A stretch of 64,000 nt of DNA. Origin: Collybiopsis luxurians FD-317 M1 (lineage: Eukaryota > Basidiomycota > Agaricomycetes > Agaricales > Omphalotaceae). Shown here one piece after another: positions 1-11,483 of the stretch. Below the pieces are notes generated by a model that worked only from the letters and a program-made list of their open reading frames with translations, had not been told where the DNA came from and searched no databases. The first letter of the stretch is position 1; every line of letters starts with the position of its first letter. The stretch is from the NCBI GenBank assembly GCA_000827265.1, contig KN834870.1, forward strand, positions 56,547-120,546, read 5' to 3'. Both the position numbers and the translations under genes were made by a program.

Positions 1-1011
1 GAAGAGGGTAGAGATTGATCTTCGAAGCTTGGCCACCGCTTGAGGGACTTCTTGGAATGAGGAGAGAATAGGTGAACGATGTTTGATAAGGGACTTGTGA
101 AAAAAGCTTGAGTTTGATGATTCCGAAGGGCCAGTTGGACGAGAGGTGAATAGCGAGAGCCAGAATGTTTGACGTGCCGGTAAACAGAGCCATTTCCAAT
201 AGCGAGCGGAGACGACGGTTCTGTGGATGTTTGCACGGACGGCGAGAAAGGAGCTTGAGCGCTAGATTCCGAGTTTGCCCAGACCATACTTCCTGCGGTG
301 GTAACAGACTCATCTTCAATCCTAGTAGAAGTGATTGCCTTTTCTGGCTAGAGCCACGACGATGGAAGAGTATCCGAAAGAGTCGAGATATTGGGCCCGC
401 GAGGTAAGCACACAGTTGCCTATTTCGAAGAGGAAGTTGAGCGAGAGGAGAGTAGCGGGAACTTGAACACTTAGAGTGACGATATGGAGCCATTGCCTGC
501 AGGTAAGGTTTCAAACGCACGACGTGTTGGGGACAAAACAGAAGTAGGTCCTGATATACAATGGCGATGGTACCTAATCTTGCCGAAATCGTCCATGTAA
601 TACGTACGGTTCTGACACAGTAAGCGAAAGTTCCGGAACGCCATCAAGATTGTAGCCCATTGCTTGGGCGGCGAAAACCTCAGACGGATCGATGTAGATA
701 ATTTCCTCCTCTCGAGGAGCACCGATGTTGACTTCTTGAACGGTTTTGCGAGGTGTAGCCTTGAATACCGAAGATAGAGTAAGATCTGGACGGCAATCTG
801 GAGGTCTCCAAAAATTGACATGAAGATCCTCGAAAAGATCGGGGCCTCGAGTTGGCTTTCGAGCAGGTGGAGTGCTCGTTGAATTGTTGGTCGAACAGGA
901 AACAGAGTCAGCGGGACCTCCTGGAGTATATGCAGCCGGACTGGATGCCGATCCCCCAAGAGAATGCTGAGACGGAGGCGGTCGAATGGCGGCCAAAGCT
1001 GAATCAGTGGT
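1..1011 (-). CDS. Partial hypothetical protein running off the left edge
   Basis: The minus strand has an open stretch of about 140 codons (574-1011) preceded by a plausible 3' splice site (CACAG at about 1012-1016). It is rich in Pro and Ser at its start, then has more ordered sequence such as EEEIIYIDPSEVFAAQAMG. A further open minus-strand stretch (about 1-370) continues to the window edge, so more exons probably lie outside. The exons cannot be joined with certainty: a candidate donor (GTACGT, about 600-605) and an acceptor at about 582 would lead into about 30 more codons. I do not recognise the family. The true start is not visible because an in-frame TAG lies just upstream of the splice site, so an earlier exon is needed. 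Confidence 0.4.
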
Positions 1012-4000
1012 CTGTGCAGAGATCGACGAAGAACGGCCCTAGGAGAATTTCACGCAGGAGTATGGTTCGGCGAGAGATATCCAGATTTCAAAAGGCAACG
1101 AACCCGGTGTAAGAATTCTAGATTCGCCACTGATGCATGATGGATGCTGCGCCTACGCCAGAATTTGGATGTCAGACCGAAGTATGTGGAGAATGTGAGG
1201 GTGCACCTTCCAAACCAACAACGTCAGTTTTGTACTTGAAAGTTCTCCGTTCGTCATGTTTGTACCACGAACTCCTATACCGCTTGGATCGCTTGGACTT
1301 TAAGAATTAGGAAGAACGATCCGGTGAAGCTTGGAAAGAATAACAGAAATTATGGCTTACGAGCGAACTAGATGACGAATAGCTCGTGCTGGAGTTAATT
1401 CCGGAAGGAAATATACTGGGAGGCGATGGAAAAGATGAGACTCATATCCCAAAGGGATCTTAGCGAGAATTCCTACCTGACCCAGCGCTGGAAAAGACTT
1501 TATTCACCTCAAAGATTACGAATCAGCTCTCGGGAAAGCGCAGTGTCGAAGATGATCTGAGTTGGGCTTCAGTCTCAATGGAACCGCAAGTAAATGACAT
1601 ATAACCTTATAAGAGCCATTATGAAACCAACGCCCAGCTCGAAATAGCTCATACTCTTCCAACAAGATGGCGTTGCCTAGTTTTTCCACTACCCGTCCAC
1701 GATCCGTCACGTTGAGGTACCGATTAGGGATGTAAATCCTGGAATAGTACCGAATGCTTTGAGGTGCTCTCCAGGAGGTGGTCTTGTAAATTCGACATGT
1801 TCGCAGAAGAAAACCAAAAGGGCGGGGAGGAAGCGAACGCGGTAGTGGAGGAAGGGAAAAAAGATGGAACTGATTAGACGCCCAAAAGTCGCTCATGTGA
1901 TCTATGAATCTTCCCAGGGTCTCGACGCGTCTCACCGTTCACGTCGCGATTTGACTTTCGTACTTGGGCACCGCACTAAGCGATATCTAGTTAACTTAGA
2001 TCTATGCTTCCGTGAAACTTCGTTACGGATTTTATGCTGATGCTTTTAAGTTTGTAATGGATTTCTGTGATTTTCGAAGTAGGAATCTAGACAGCACTGA
2101 GCGCTCAGCCCTGCTCACCCGAAACGACTGTTTACAACGCAAACTTGCGTGATTAGTTGAGAAAGATAGATGCCAAAAAACTGCACCGTTAAAGACTTTC
2201 TCGGCTCATGAAGACATAGAACGGAGGAAGACCCTAGACCGCACGATAGAACGCGTCCACCTCGATTTCGAGATGAATAATCTACAGCCCGCCTTGAAAT
2301 AGCCCAACCCAAAGACGAACACTTTGGCATGTCAGGAAACGGTTGACTCAGGAACCCTCTGATCCCTGGCCCCAGCCTTCATAGTCAAAGGTTAATTTGA
2401 CTAAGGCTACAGTTAGTTGGGCGACAGCCAGCCCGTTGCTCCGCCGTACTTGACTTCCTCCTCAAGATCACTGGTCCTTTTGAGGTTACTGAACATGAGA
2501 TTAAAAGGGGAGCATTATAATAAATGACCCTTTCGAATGGTCAAGACCAAAGTTGACTCCAGTACAAAGGGTTTTTTTCCAGGTCTTCCATCGTGATCAC
2601 CAAATAGGAATGTTCGTTCTCCTCCTTTGATTTTTGAAACAACATATTTGCCCGAGGCGTACTGTGCTGTTATTCACCATCCTCTTTCAAGCCATCACAA
2701 ATCCTCGTACCAAATCGGTGGATTTTCCCAATTTCATCCGTACGTCTTGCTGTGTAAACATACACCCTAGACATGCACCTTCGTTTTATCCCAGACAACT
2801 CCGAACCTACGGAATAAGGCCGTCCATAGGGCCCCGAGGAAACGTACTTTCGAGAGCGCACTGCCTCGTAATGACTCCCATGAACACCCCCTATCAAGGA
2901 TATCAGGCATCGCCTCAACCCTTTTGGCAATAAAATTCATTTATCAGTGTATTTAATGAGCAATTACGATTATTGACTACTGCTATTATGGTGACTTTAT
3001 CAACTTGTCCAGATCCAACTTGTACGCGCAGGTGTACCAAGCACTCATGCAAACTTATGTTCAGCCAAAACCGTTGGAAAAAACGTTCTGGTCAAATGTC
3101 TTTGCCCCTCTTCGCCAGGTAGACTTGTCAAGGTGGGTTTTACAGGCCAGCCATGCGTTCCGGAAATTCGCCTAATTGCTACGTCGTCATCCTGTCGCGT
3201 TGTAGCCTAAATCGGGAGAGGAGTTTAAGTTTTCGGGGCGGTATCAAGGGGGAGGACGAGGAGTGGCTGAAGGTTACGGATGGGGCGGCGGAAGCAGCCG
3301 GTAGACATCTGGACCGAAACCGGTGGTACCCAACGACGCGCAGCAGGGTGCTAGACGTTAGCAGTCAATTCCGGGAAGGTGTAAAATATTTGGCGTATTC
3401 GACCGGTCTCTTCACTTGTGTCCTAGTCGCGATTATGATTATGATTATCGGTTATCGGAGAGGCAGGCAACCAACGAGCGCCGTGCCTGAAATTTGTTTT
3501 TTGGTCGAGGCAGTTCTTAAACTCTTCTCCCACAATTTCCAATTATTTTTCCAAGTCGCCATTTCTTTCTTTCGTGGATGCCGACCCATGCATAGATTCT
3601 CAAGCAAAGAGGCAAAAAAGATACAAGACAAACCAAACCTTGGTCAGTAATGTCGATATTCCAGTTTAACCAACCAGTACGTAGTACAGAGTACTTATCA
3701 AGCGGTATCCACTCCACAAACCTGATCCGATATATCGAAATTTCCGCAACTCCACTCCGCACTACACAGCATTGATCAGTGATTGCATAAATACAAGCAT
3801 CCGCTATGAGAATCTCCCAGCGCTGGTTCGGTACGTTCTCTGACCCTCATCCCAGTCATGCATGCGTTTACCCTACTTTCGTTCCCCTTCACAGTTCCTT
3901 GAACGTCGAATCTCCAAGTAAAAGAATTTGCCGGTCAAATTCTTCCGATCTATAATCACTGCTAAACGTCGGTTTAGTTTTTTTCGTATTCGAAATGCTT

Positions 4001-4063
4001 TTGGCTCACGTTCTAGTATTATATAGTTATTCACCTTTCAACTCTCGAAATAACTTACCGACG
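1012..4063. other. Stretch without a confident gene
   Basis: Only isolated open frames are present: minus 1516-1935 (about 140 codons) and plus 3153-3650 (about 165 codons). Neither shows a recognisable motif, a convincing start or a splice-supported extension. Both were left uncalled. Confidence 0.4.
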
Positions 4064-4775
4064 ATGTTCCTCATCGCACGCCTCTCTGCTCTATGCTGTG
4101 TTCTTGCCAGTTTTCTGGCGGTGACGGCGTCTCCACTCCCTCAGAATGATGTGACCTCCTTGGAATTTGAGCGACGTGGACCAGGTGAATACGGAATTTA
4201 GTTTCCTCAAATTATTCATGATAACTGAAGCGGCTTGATCCCAACCCTATTTAACAGCCGCAACGCTATGGGCCCTAGAAAAGGCCGCAAAAGCATACGA
4301 CCCCAATCAGAAAGGCCCCGCTCTCCTTCTTTCACGTAGCGCCTTCTACGCTGTACCTCAAGGCCAGCAGATGGAGGTCAAGTCCAAGGGAGAAGACAAA
4401 ACCGCGTCGCTGAAAAAGGATAAAAGTGCTCAGCTCCACGAAGTGGCTCAGATCAAATTTAAAGGCGAGGAGTCTGTACAGATTGCCACGGACCTCAGGG
4501 CGCTGCGACCGAAGACGTTGGTGGAGTATAGAGAGGAGATAGAGAAGGTCATCAAGAAGTATGCGAAGGGTGCAACGGTTACGTTGAAGGAGGAGTGGTT
4601 CAAGGAGGAGGCTCCCAAGCAATCGAACATTCACGACGTCCTTAATTCACCGCAGCCTGCCGCAGGGGCTTCCGGGTCGAACCCACCTAACGCAAACGCA
4701 CAGCAGGCCCCAAAGAAATCAAACATCCATGACGTCCTCTCCAAGCAGTCGGATATCCACAAGGTCCTTAACTGA
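4064..4775 (+). CDS. Secreted protein with C-terminal IHDVL decapeptide repeats
   Basis: Two exons, 4064-4184 and 4258-4775, joined across a 73-nt GT-AG intron (CCAG|GTGAAT, TTAACAG|CC), give 212 residues. The start ATG was chosen because it opens a good signal peptide (about residues 1-23: Arg, a hydrophobic core, then TAS). A short propeptide follows and ends in ERR at about residue 38, a likely Kex2-type site. The mature part is rich in Lys and Glu. The last 52 residues hold three near-identical decapeptides: KQSNIHDVLN (about 161-170), KKSNIHDVLS (193-202) and KQSDIHKVLN (203-212). The last two are contiguous, and the first is separated from them by a 22-residue Pro/Ala/Asn-rich spacer. 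I know no family with this repeat. It could release peptides after proteolysis or be a small secreted effector-like protein. The gene model is solid and the function unknown. Confidence 0.8.
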
Positions 4776-5046
4776 TGAATGTACTCGGCCCTCTGACAAC
4801 TCTCCTTCACCGTACGTAAATCTATTTCTTGTACTTACTAGCATGTAGATTACGATTATTTATTATGAGTATTTAGACGTTCCCATCGAAGGCAATAGCG
4901 TGATGAGACTGCGGAAAGACATACGCGATTTGATCGTTACAGCGACGCCGGCTGATGACTCGGAAGCTTCGAGTCATTTCTTCTGGTACAATCGGAAATC
5001 TCCCAGCATGAGTCTTCCTTTGTAAGAAGCAAATACTTGTGCCCCG
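4776..5046. other. Intergenic
   Basis: Short AT-rich spacer between the secreted repeat protein and the caspase-like relic. Nothing further is recognised. Confidence 0.4.
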
Positions 5047-5190
5047 CTAGCGCTCTATCCAGTCCTCGAGTTCGCTTTGGGCCTTTTCCAACTCCTCAAT
5101 CCAATATTTTGGAGCACCACATTTCTTCCAGGTGTCGACAAACACATATCGGACAGTCGTGTTTTGAATGAAACCCAATTTGCTGGAAGT
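5047..5190 (-). pseudogene. C-terminal relic of a caspase-like paralog (see 36560-37915)
   Basis: The minus strand encodes about 45 residues ending at a stop, including NTTVRYVFVDTWKKCGAP, then about 20 residues to the C-terminal ELEDWIER. The single-exon gene at 36560-37915 has the matching block NTTVPHAFVETWLECGGP followed by an equally spaced EWIKR. The similarity runs through about 40 positions and includes the Asn-Thr-Thr, Thr-Trp, Cys-Gly and Trp-Ile positions. Nothing upstream on this strand resembles the rest of that protein, so I read it as a decayed fragment. A heavily spliced, diverged gene cannot be excluded. Confidence 0.5.
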
Positions 5191-6246
5191 AATTATTCGT
5201 TTCCTCATTAGCTGTGCATGTGGGACAACAGATATTCCCAATCGCGATTCGAAATACTCTGGAATCGCCTTTGTAGGAATTTTTATTTCGTCTCTTCTTC
5301 CTCGAGTTCACACCCAGTGAGGACGATTAAATGATAGTACAGTCGCTCGTTGATCTTGTTTGCACAGATGACGGAGGATACATGACGACATTATTCGTTG
5401 ACCGCGGACGTGTGAAAATGGAGTGTCTGTCTGTGAAGGCGAAGAGGGCGAGTCGAAGTCCTGGCATTCTGGATGGACGAGCTTCAATTTATCAGGAACG
5501 AATAGCGAAAACTCGGGATAGGTAAAGACGAGAAGTCAACCTCCTCGGGCACGAGTCACCTATCCTTCTCTTTTATTCAATCGCCACGGGTAACGGACGC
5601 TAACCAGACTCGGAGTATATTGCACTTCCATGACAAGACGATGAACTGGACATTTTGAACACCCAACTTTTGCGCTATTAGAAATCTCGAGAACTTGAAA
5701 GACGGAGATTAATCACAAGTCGAGCGAAGGTTCAACAAGAAAGTTAAGTGTAACTTAGCTCTGAATGCTCGAAATTTGGGAATGGAAGAGGTCAGATCCC
5801 TTGACGATGGTAGTACTAGTTGGCACTATCTACCTTCAACGCGGTGCTCGATCTCGAATGCTTTCAACGATCGCACTAAACTCACGTCGTGTAAATTTCT
5901 CAGCCAGGCGCCAATAAGTATCGTCCTTCTGCTTTCGCGCGCATCCCGTTTCAAGCACAGAATTCTGGGATAATTTTCCTATCACATCCGTTAAATTTTT
6001 GCGTTGCAGATGTATGTGCGGTGAGAACTACCTATAACTAATCTTTTAATCTACAGCGTTGCGAGTTCCACAAGATTCGGGGATGTGTACATCCCTATAT
6101 ATTTCGAGTACTCTACCGAATTTTCCTCTAGAATTTTCTTTTTGGGATAGACCATTTCTCTCGAACATGGACTGGAATTTTCAACTTGCTCTTTTCAAAA
6201 GTTATGTGTTTAATAGTGACTATGTCCTCACGTACAGTAGCGGCGT
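5191..6246. other. Stretch without a gene
   Basis: Only short open frames with many stops and no motif. It may hold unrecognisable remains of the paralog whose C-terminus lies at 5047-5190. Confidence 0.35.
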
Positions 6247-6642
6247 TGTGACGATCGTAGTCAGAATACCTAGCTATCACTGTCTCGGGCTTGCTATGCC
6301 TGGGCAGCAAGGTAGCAGGTAGTTAGCCGAGACTTGCTGCATTGACATCCAGTCGACTTGACCATGATGAGAAGTTGTCGTGCGGCGGCCACTGGCCAGC
6401 TCATATCATAGAGAATGCAAAGCCCTCTGAGCAGGACCTTGTATACTTAAGCATGGGTGACAGTCCAACGGTCAACCCCCCACACTAGTGGGGTCACTGC
6501 CAAATGGGACAATTCTGATATGATGACTTGTACTGGCTAGACAAACTCGGTCCCAACTCAGGGGTATGGCGGGCCCAATTCTCACTACGGGAACAAATCA
6601 CGATGAGAGGCTGAACACGCACTGACGGGAGTGAATTGTTCA
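6247..6642 (+). repeat. Dispersed repeat, copy A (solo-LTR-like)
   Basis: About 395 bp that align with 10627-11115 in the same orientation. Shared blocks include GTAGTCAGAATA, CTGTCTCGGGCTTGCT / TTGTCTCGGGCTTGCT, ACTAGTGG, GACTTGTACTGG, CTCGGTC and TTCTCACTACGGGA. Both copies start with TGT and end with TTGTTCA, which suits an LTR (TG...CA), but the divergence is high (roughly a quarter of positions by eye, plus indels). A hairpin sits in the middle (6478-6493). Confidence 0.6.
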
Positions 6643-7728
6643 AAACTGCCTTTGAGCAAACAGTTTTTTGCGTGAAATGGTCACTTTACGAGTGTTTAAG
6701 GTGCATCTCTCCTTTTGACCTTATGAATGCTTGTAGCGATAGGTCTTCGAGATCTTGAATGTGAGTTGTAACCTCAAGCTAGTCAAACCTCAAGTAAAAT
6801 TTTAATATATCTCGATCTCTACTTACGGACTCGTTCTACAAACATTACTTACTTAAGAACCACTTCATCAACCTCCACGGGTCGTCTCGTTTGTATAAGC
6901 GAAACGTTATCTCTAACATGTACTCGTTTTAAATACTGTGTGATTTGCACCATGAAGGGCTGGATATCTGGGAATGAACATTGTGGTGAGTAGAGATCCA
7001 CAATTTACCAAATATACCAGGCTGAGCATATTTCGGCATTTGTGCACACCTATTGCATCGTACCAGTCGCCGATTAAAGCGAAACTGACTCAGCTTGCTT
7101 AGATGACATCTCAAATCACCCCTCGCCATCACCTAACCGGTCTCAAGATAGTCCGATATTTGCATCAACACCCTTCCTTCCCGCATGCTATTGATCACTA
7201 TCGAACTCAGTATTACAAAATGTTTCCACCTATCCTGATGATGGCTTCGCCTTTATTCCGACACAACCCCACAATATCCGGCAAACTTACCCTTCCTCAG
7301 GCTGCGCTCGATACCATGGAACGAAGGGAACAGTACAGTCAAAAATCGAATTATCTGCCCAAACTCCTTTACGTTTCGCTGGTACTACCGCTTCAAATTT
7401 TCCCTGCTTCTTCATCGTTGTGTTTGCCCCACTTTACTGACGCAGATTCTTTCAATCACTCTGTTGACCTTCCTAGTCTTACCGCGACGCCCTCGCATTC
7501 TTTTGATGTATTAACTTCTGCTCAAAGTTCCCATATGCAGGTGATCGTTGAATACAAAACGGTCAGCCCCGATTCATAACAGCCGATAACATGGTAGTTT
7601 GCTCCATATGTTAGCTATTATTGATATTGTTCATAGTACTAAGTATCTCTAGGTCAAATATGGTAACTATTGCACAGTATGTGTTTTTTTAGGGTTACAA
7701 CAGATATGTAAACCACTACAAACTTTTA
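6643..7728. other. Stretch without a confident gene
   Basis: A 158-codon plus-strand open frame (7103-7579) is present but has no recognisable motif, signal peptide or splice-supported extension. Nothing else was seen. Confidence 0.35.
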
Positions 7729-9676
7729 TCAATAGTCTGTAGATCGATCAACATCCAAGGCAACTCTCTTGAGCCTTCCATCTGGTTCGCAGACGAAGAC
7801 TCCCTTGACCAACGCGGACCCAAATTGCGGATGAACCGCAGATTGATGGAGCCCTGTACTTGCAGCTGTCATTTCCAGGATATGCTCCAAGTCAAATATT
7901 GCTGTGATTCCACTTGCCCTAAGACAAAATAGGCCATAATCAACGACCACGAGCGACCCGCCAAAAAAAATCGGAAATATCAAACCCAATCTCCATGCAA
8001 GGTACTGATACTGAGTGCTGTTGGGTGTCACATAAACATCTGCATGAGTACTTGCCATTTCTTCACCAACAAAGGCAAGCGTAACATTTCCTAGCAGGGA
8101 CTGAAGCCCCGCGGAGAGATTTCCACCAAGTGTCGAAGACAAGGAAAAGTAGAATGCAGTCCAAGGCCCTCCGAGACTGGTCAAGTTTTGGATAGAACGG
8201 CTGGTAAAGTTGAACAGTGGGGTATAGAATGCTTGAGTGCCTTGGGCGGTTGCTAATCTATAACCCCCATTGAAATACGCATTTCCCTCCAACGCATCAT
8301 TGACACTTTGAATGATGTTGAGAAAGGCCAAGCTCATATTTGTCGTGCTGTTACCAACGGCTATCCCAAGATCCGCGCTGATGGGACCATGCCACTCTTT
8401 AACACCTGTGCTGGATGACTGTGTGTTGTTCGAGAATGTGGTTGTAGCCTTGTACGTTGCATTCTGGTATGTGCAATGGACACCACGAGGGGTCCACTGG
8501 GCGGGGTTTGGAAAGTCGCCCCGTAATAAGGCGAACGCTACATCCCAAGTTGTATTGAATTTTTCCATTTAGACTATATCCAGAAACAGCCATGGATTGA
8601 TTCCTTCAGGAGGACCAATTTCAAGCGGCGTCAATGTGCTGAAGCTAGAGTTGTAAAAGAAATAGTTTAACATTGGTCCTTCAAAGACTGAGAGATTGTA
8701 CTCCGGGAAAGATAATAGACTGTCGCTCCCATTCGTTCCGCTGGGCCATATATCTTTCTTTGATAGTTCAGCACAATTTAGAGCAGGAGCTAAGTAGGAG
8801 AATGTATATGTGCATGTTGAGCCACACCCAGCTGGAGGATCCCATGTTGGTGCAATGTTGCTTAATGCCGTGCGTAAAATTAATTGTTGCCATCGTTGAG
8901 ATGAATTTATGAAATCCCATTGAAAGGTCGTGGGCCCTCCAGTCTCAACCACTTCAGAAGATAGCTCTGAGTCAACAACACTGAAGTCAATAGTAGGAAC
9001 CCTGAGAGGTTGTGTATGCGGTGGGGTCGGTGCAACTGCCAAAGTCCCGGGGATGAATATTGAGGTGAGAGTGACTGCTTGGGTAATGGCAGCTAAGAGA
9101 GTGAACCACAGGATCGAGGCACGCATGGAGGATTTGAAAAGGATGGAGACAGTATTGAGGACAGTGGGTGGGGATGTGATAAGGTTCACAAGGGCCAGTG
9201 GACTTGAACCAAGGCGGATGCGATATAAGGCCTGCATTGAAGGAAGGTCTATTAGCACTTTGCAAGTTGCATACCAATCTAATACATACTATTTGCGATA
9301 GGCATATCTTTAGACCTATAAGCAGCAAAATTGCCACAGTGGTAGGAAATATATTTTTTAGCACGGTCACCCAAAACTGTGTGGTGTGACTGCCAGTTTC
9401 TGTTCCATCCAGCTGTGAAAATGCAACATGATTCATGCAAGCCACAGTCACTGCCAGGAGGAAAAGTGATGAGATTGTTAGAAGGCCTCTCTGTTGGCTG
9501 GCAGTGCCAAAATGGGGGCGCTGGGCTGTCTCGTTCGTACGGTGCTGCAAGTGCGGCATAAAATTTTCCAACTTCTTTGACTCAACAGAGTCTTCGGACA
9601 TAGGGGCATATCCTCCAAAGGCTGAACTCTGCAGGGAAGACAGCCGACTGAGTGGAATCAGCAAAGATTCATCCAT
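7729..9676 (-). pseudogene. Multi-pass fungal membrane protein interrupted by an in-frame TAA
   Basis: Exon 1 is 9676-9290 (129 codons). A GTATGT...TGCAG intron follows, then exon 2 from 9231. Exon 2 stays open to 7729 except for a single TAA at 8569-8571, after which the same frame runs on for 279 codons. The predicted product (about 628 residues) has TM segments around residues 65-85, 105-127 and 160-200, then a long Asn-X-Ser/Thr-rich extracellular region containing CGSTCTYTF. Close to the C-terminus is another TM segment (WRLGLIFPIFFGGSLVVVD). This architecture is that of a large uncharacterised Agaricomycete membrane-protein family. The single stop suggests a recent nonsense mutation, a sequencing error or readthrough. 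No intron that would remove it is evident. Confidence 0.65.
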
Positions 9677-10626
9677 ATAGTCACCAGGAGCAGATGTAAG
9701 AAGTCAAGGAATAGAGGGTAAGGAGGGGAGAAAACATCGAACATCTATTCAAATACTTGACCACTGGTGGCGTCACCATTGATTTTGAAACCGCGTCGAG
9801 ACGCAACCGGTGTCGGTATTACTAGTCGCCAAATTTTTGATCTGGTTAACATGCACAATGCCGAGCTGCATACACAACTGAAAGTATAGTATACACTCTT
9901 TTCTGGTACATTGTTCGGTATCAGCTGAAAGTACCGGCCAAGATTTTGCAGGATGCACATACCATGCGGAGAAGCTGACCGTCTGAGCGGTTGATTCAGC
10001 AAAAGGCAAATGAAGAAGTAAAAGCAGAGATAGTAAAGGAGGGAGGGAACATTGAACCTGTATTTAGATACTTAGTCACTGGTGTCAACGAGTCATCATT
10101 GATGCTGCAAGCCGTATCGATACTGTATGCAAGTGTGTCAGTAATGCTATGTGGTTGCAAACAACCATCATCTTCATAGCGTTCGTGTGTATGTGCCATG
10201 TATATTGCGGCATCGCCGAATGAGTTCTTTGATCTGATTCATTCGCCCAATGTACGAGAAGAGAGCCTGAGGGAGTATAGAAAAAAATTCGGACTTGCTG
10301 CGAAGTTTCTGCATATACTTAAATACAATCATATCACTACAACCCTATTCAAATATTTGAAAACTTGCCAAGATATTGCTTGAAAAGGGAAATGGGCTTT
10401 CGCATATACCGCTCTGATTATAGGTTCAAGATGGGAGCAACATTACATTAATACGGTTTATGATCATCGTGATCAAATCCATGTCACTCCTTAACTACTC
10501 CCTGTTTTTCAGAAAATTTGCACATGATTACTATAGAATATTCTCTGGAAAATGTCAAGAACCGTTACTTTCCCCAATTCAAAATTGATCCTTTTAACAT
10601 CATAATTGTCCCTATACTTCCAGCGG
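9677..10626. other. Stretch without a gene
   Basis: Short open frames only; no motif, splice chain or repeat recognised. It is upstream (5') of the minus-strand membrane protein. Confidence 0.4.
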
Positions 10627-11115
10627 TGTTGGGCGAACGTAGTCAGAATAACTGGCTATCATTGTCTCGGGCTTGCTGGGTTAGCCGGGAAACCGGGAAA
10701 GCAGGTATTCAACCGACGGGCTTGCCGCGTTGACTTCGAGTCAACTCGACCATGATGGACAGTAGTCGTGTCACTGGCCAGGATTCCCGAAGTTCATGGG
10801 TAATGGTTTGCAAGGGGTCTGCGTAGTAACCTTGCATACTCGACCATGAGCGATGGTGGCCGCACGATGGTCCGTCGGTCAACACTCCGCACTAGTGGAG
10901 TGCACACATCTGAGTGTGCGGTTGCCAAATAGTACAATGTTCTGACAAAGTTTGAATACCTAGGATGACGACTTGTACTGGTTAGACGGAACTCGGTCTC
11001 GGGAAGTCCAACCACGGGTATATTGTATGGCGAGCCCAGTTCTCACTACGGGAGCAAATTCGCAATGAGAGGTTGAACAAGCCCAGCTCCGACTGACAGG
11101 AGTACAAGTTGTTCA
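10627..11115 (+). repeat. Dispersed repeat, copy B (solo-LTR-like)
   Basis: About 490 bp, the longer partner of the repeat at 6247-6642, in the same orientation. It starts TGTTGGG and ends CAAGTTGTTCA. It carries the same central hairpin with different but complementary stem bases (CACTCC...GGAGTG, 10883-10902). The two copies are 4.4 kb apart, but the DNA between them holds no retrotransposon ORF, so they look like independent solo copies rather than one element. Confidence 0.6.
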
Positions 11116-11483
11116 AAAAAGCCTTCGGGCTGTATTTTTTTTTTGCAAAATAAGGCATTGAATCTCTACTATTCAACCCGGAGGAGGCAATATCATGAGC
11201 TCAGGGATTACGTGTCGAATATTCAAGTCTATTTTATGTGGAAGTTCGTATTACGCTTTAGGTTTATTCACGAATTGGTCTCAGTCAACCTTGATAACCA
11301 CTGCTTTGACCATCGCTCGATTTGGCATTGAAATTGAAATTTAATCACACGGTTCTCACGTCCAACACATTTATAGCATTTGCGACGCGGTAGTCTCTTT
11401 CTTCTGCTCCACCGTCACCTACCATTTCTAACCTCTGGCTCACACATCTACTACCGTTGTCGCTCTTTTCTATTTAACTCGCC

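Noticed and set aside
3153..3650. 165-codon plus-strand open frame with one hydrophobic segment
   Set aside because: No recognisable domain, poor start context and no splice-supported partners.
7103..7579. 158-codon plus-strand open frame
   Set aside because: No motif and biased Ser/Pro/His composition; not supported by neighbouring exons.
6247..11115. A single LTR retrotransposon bounded by repeats A and B
   Set aside because: The two repeats are too diverged for a recent pair, and the DNA between them holds a host-type membrane protein gene, not gag/pol.
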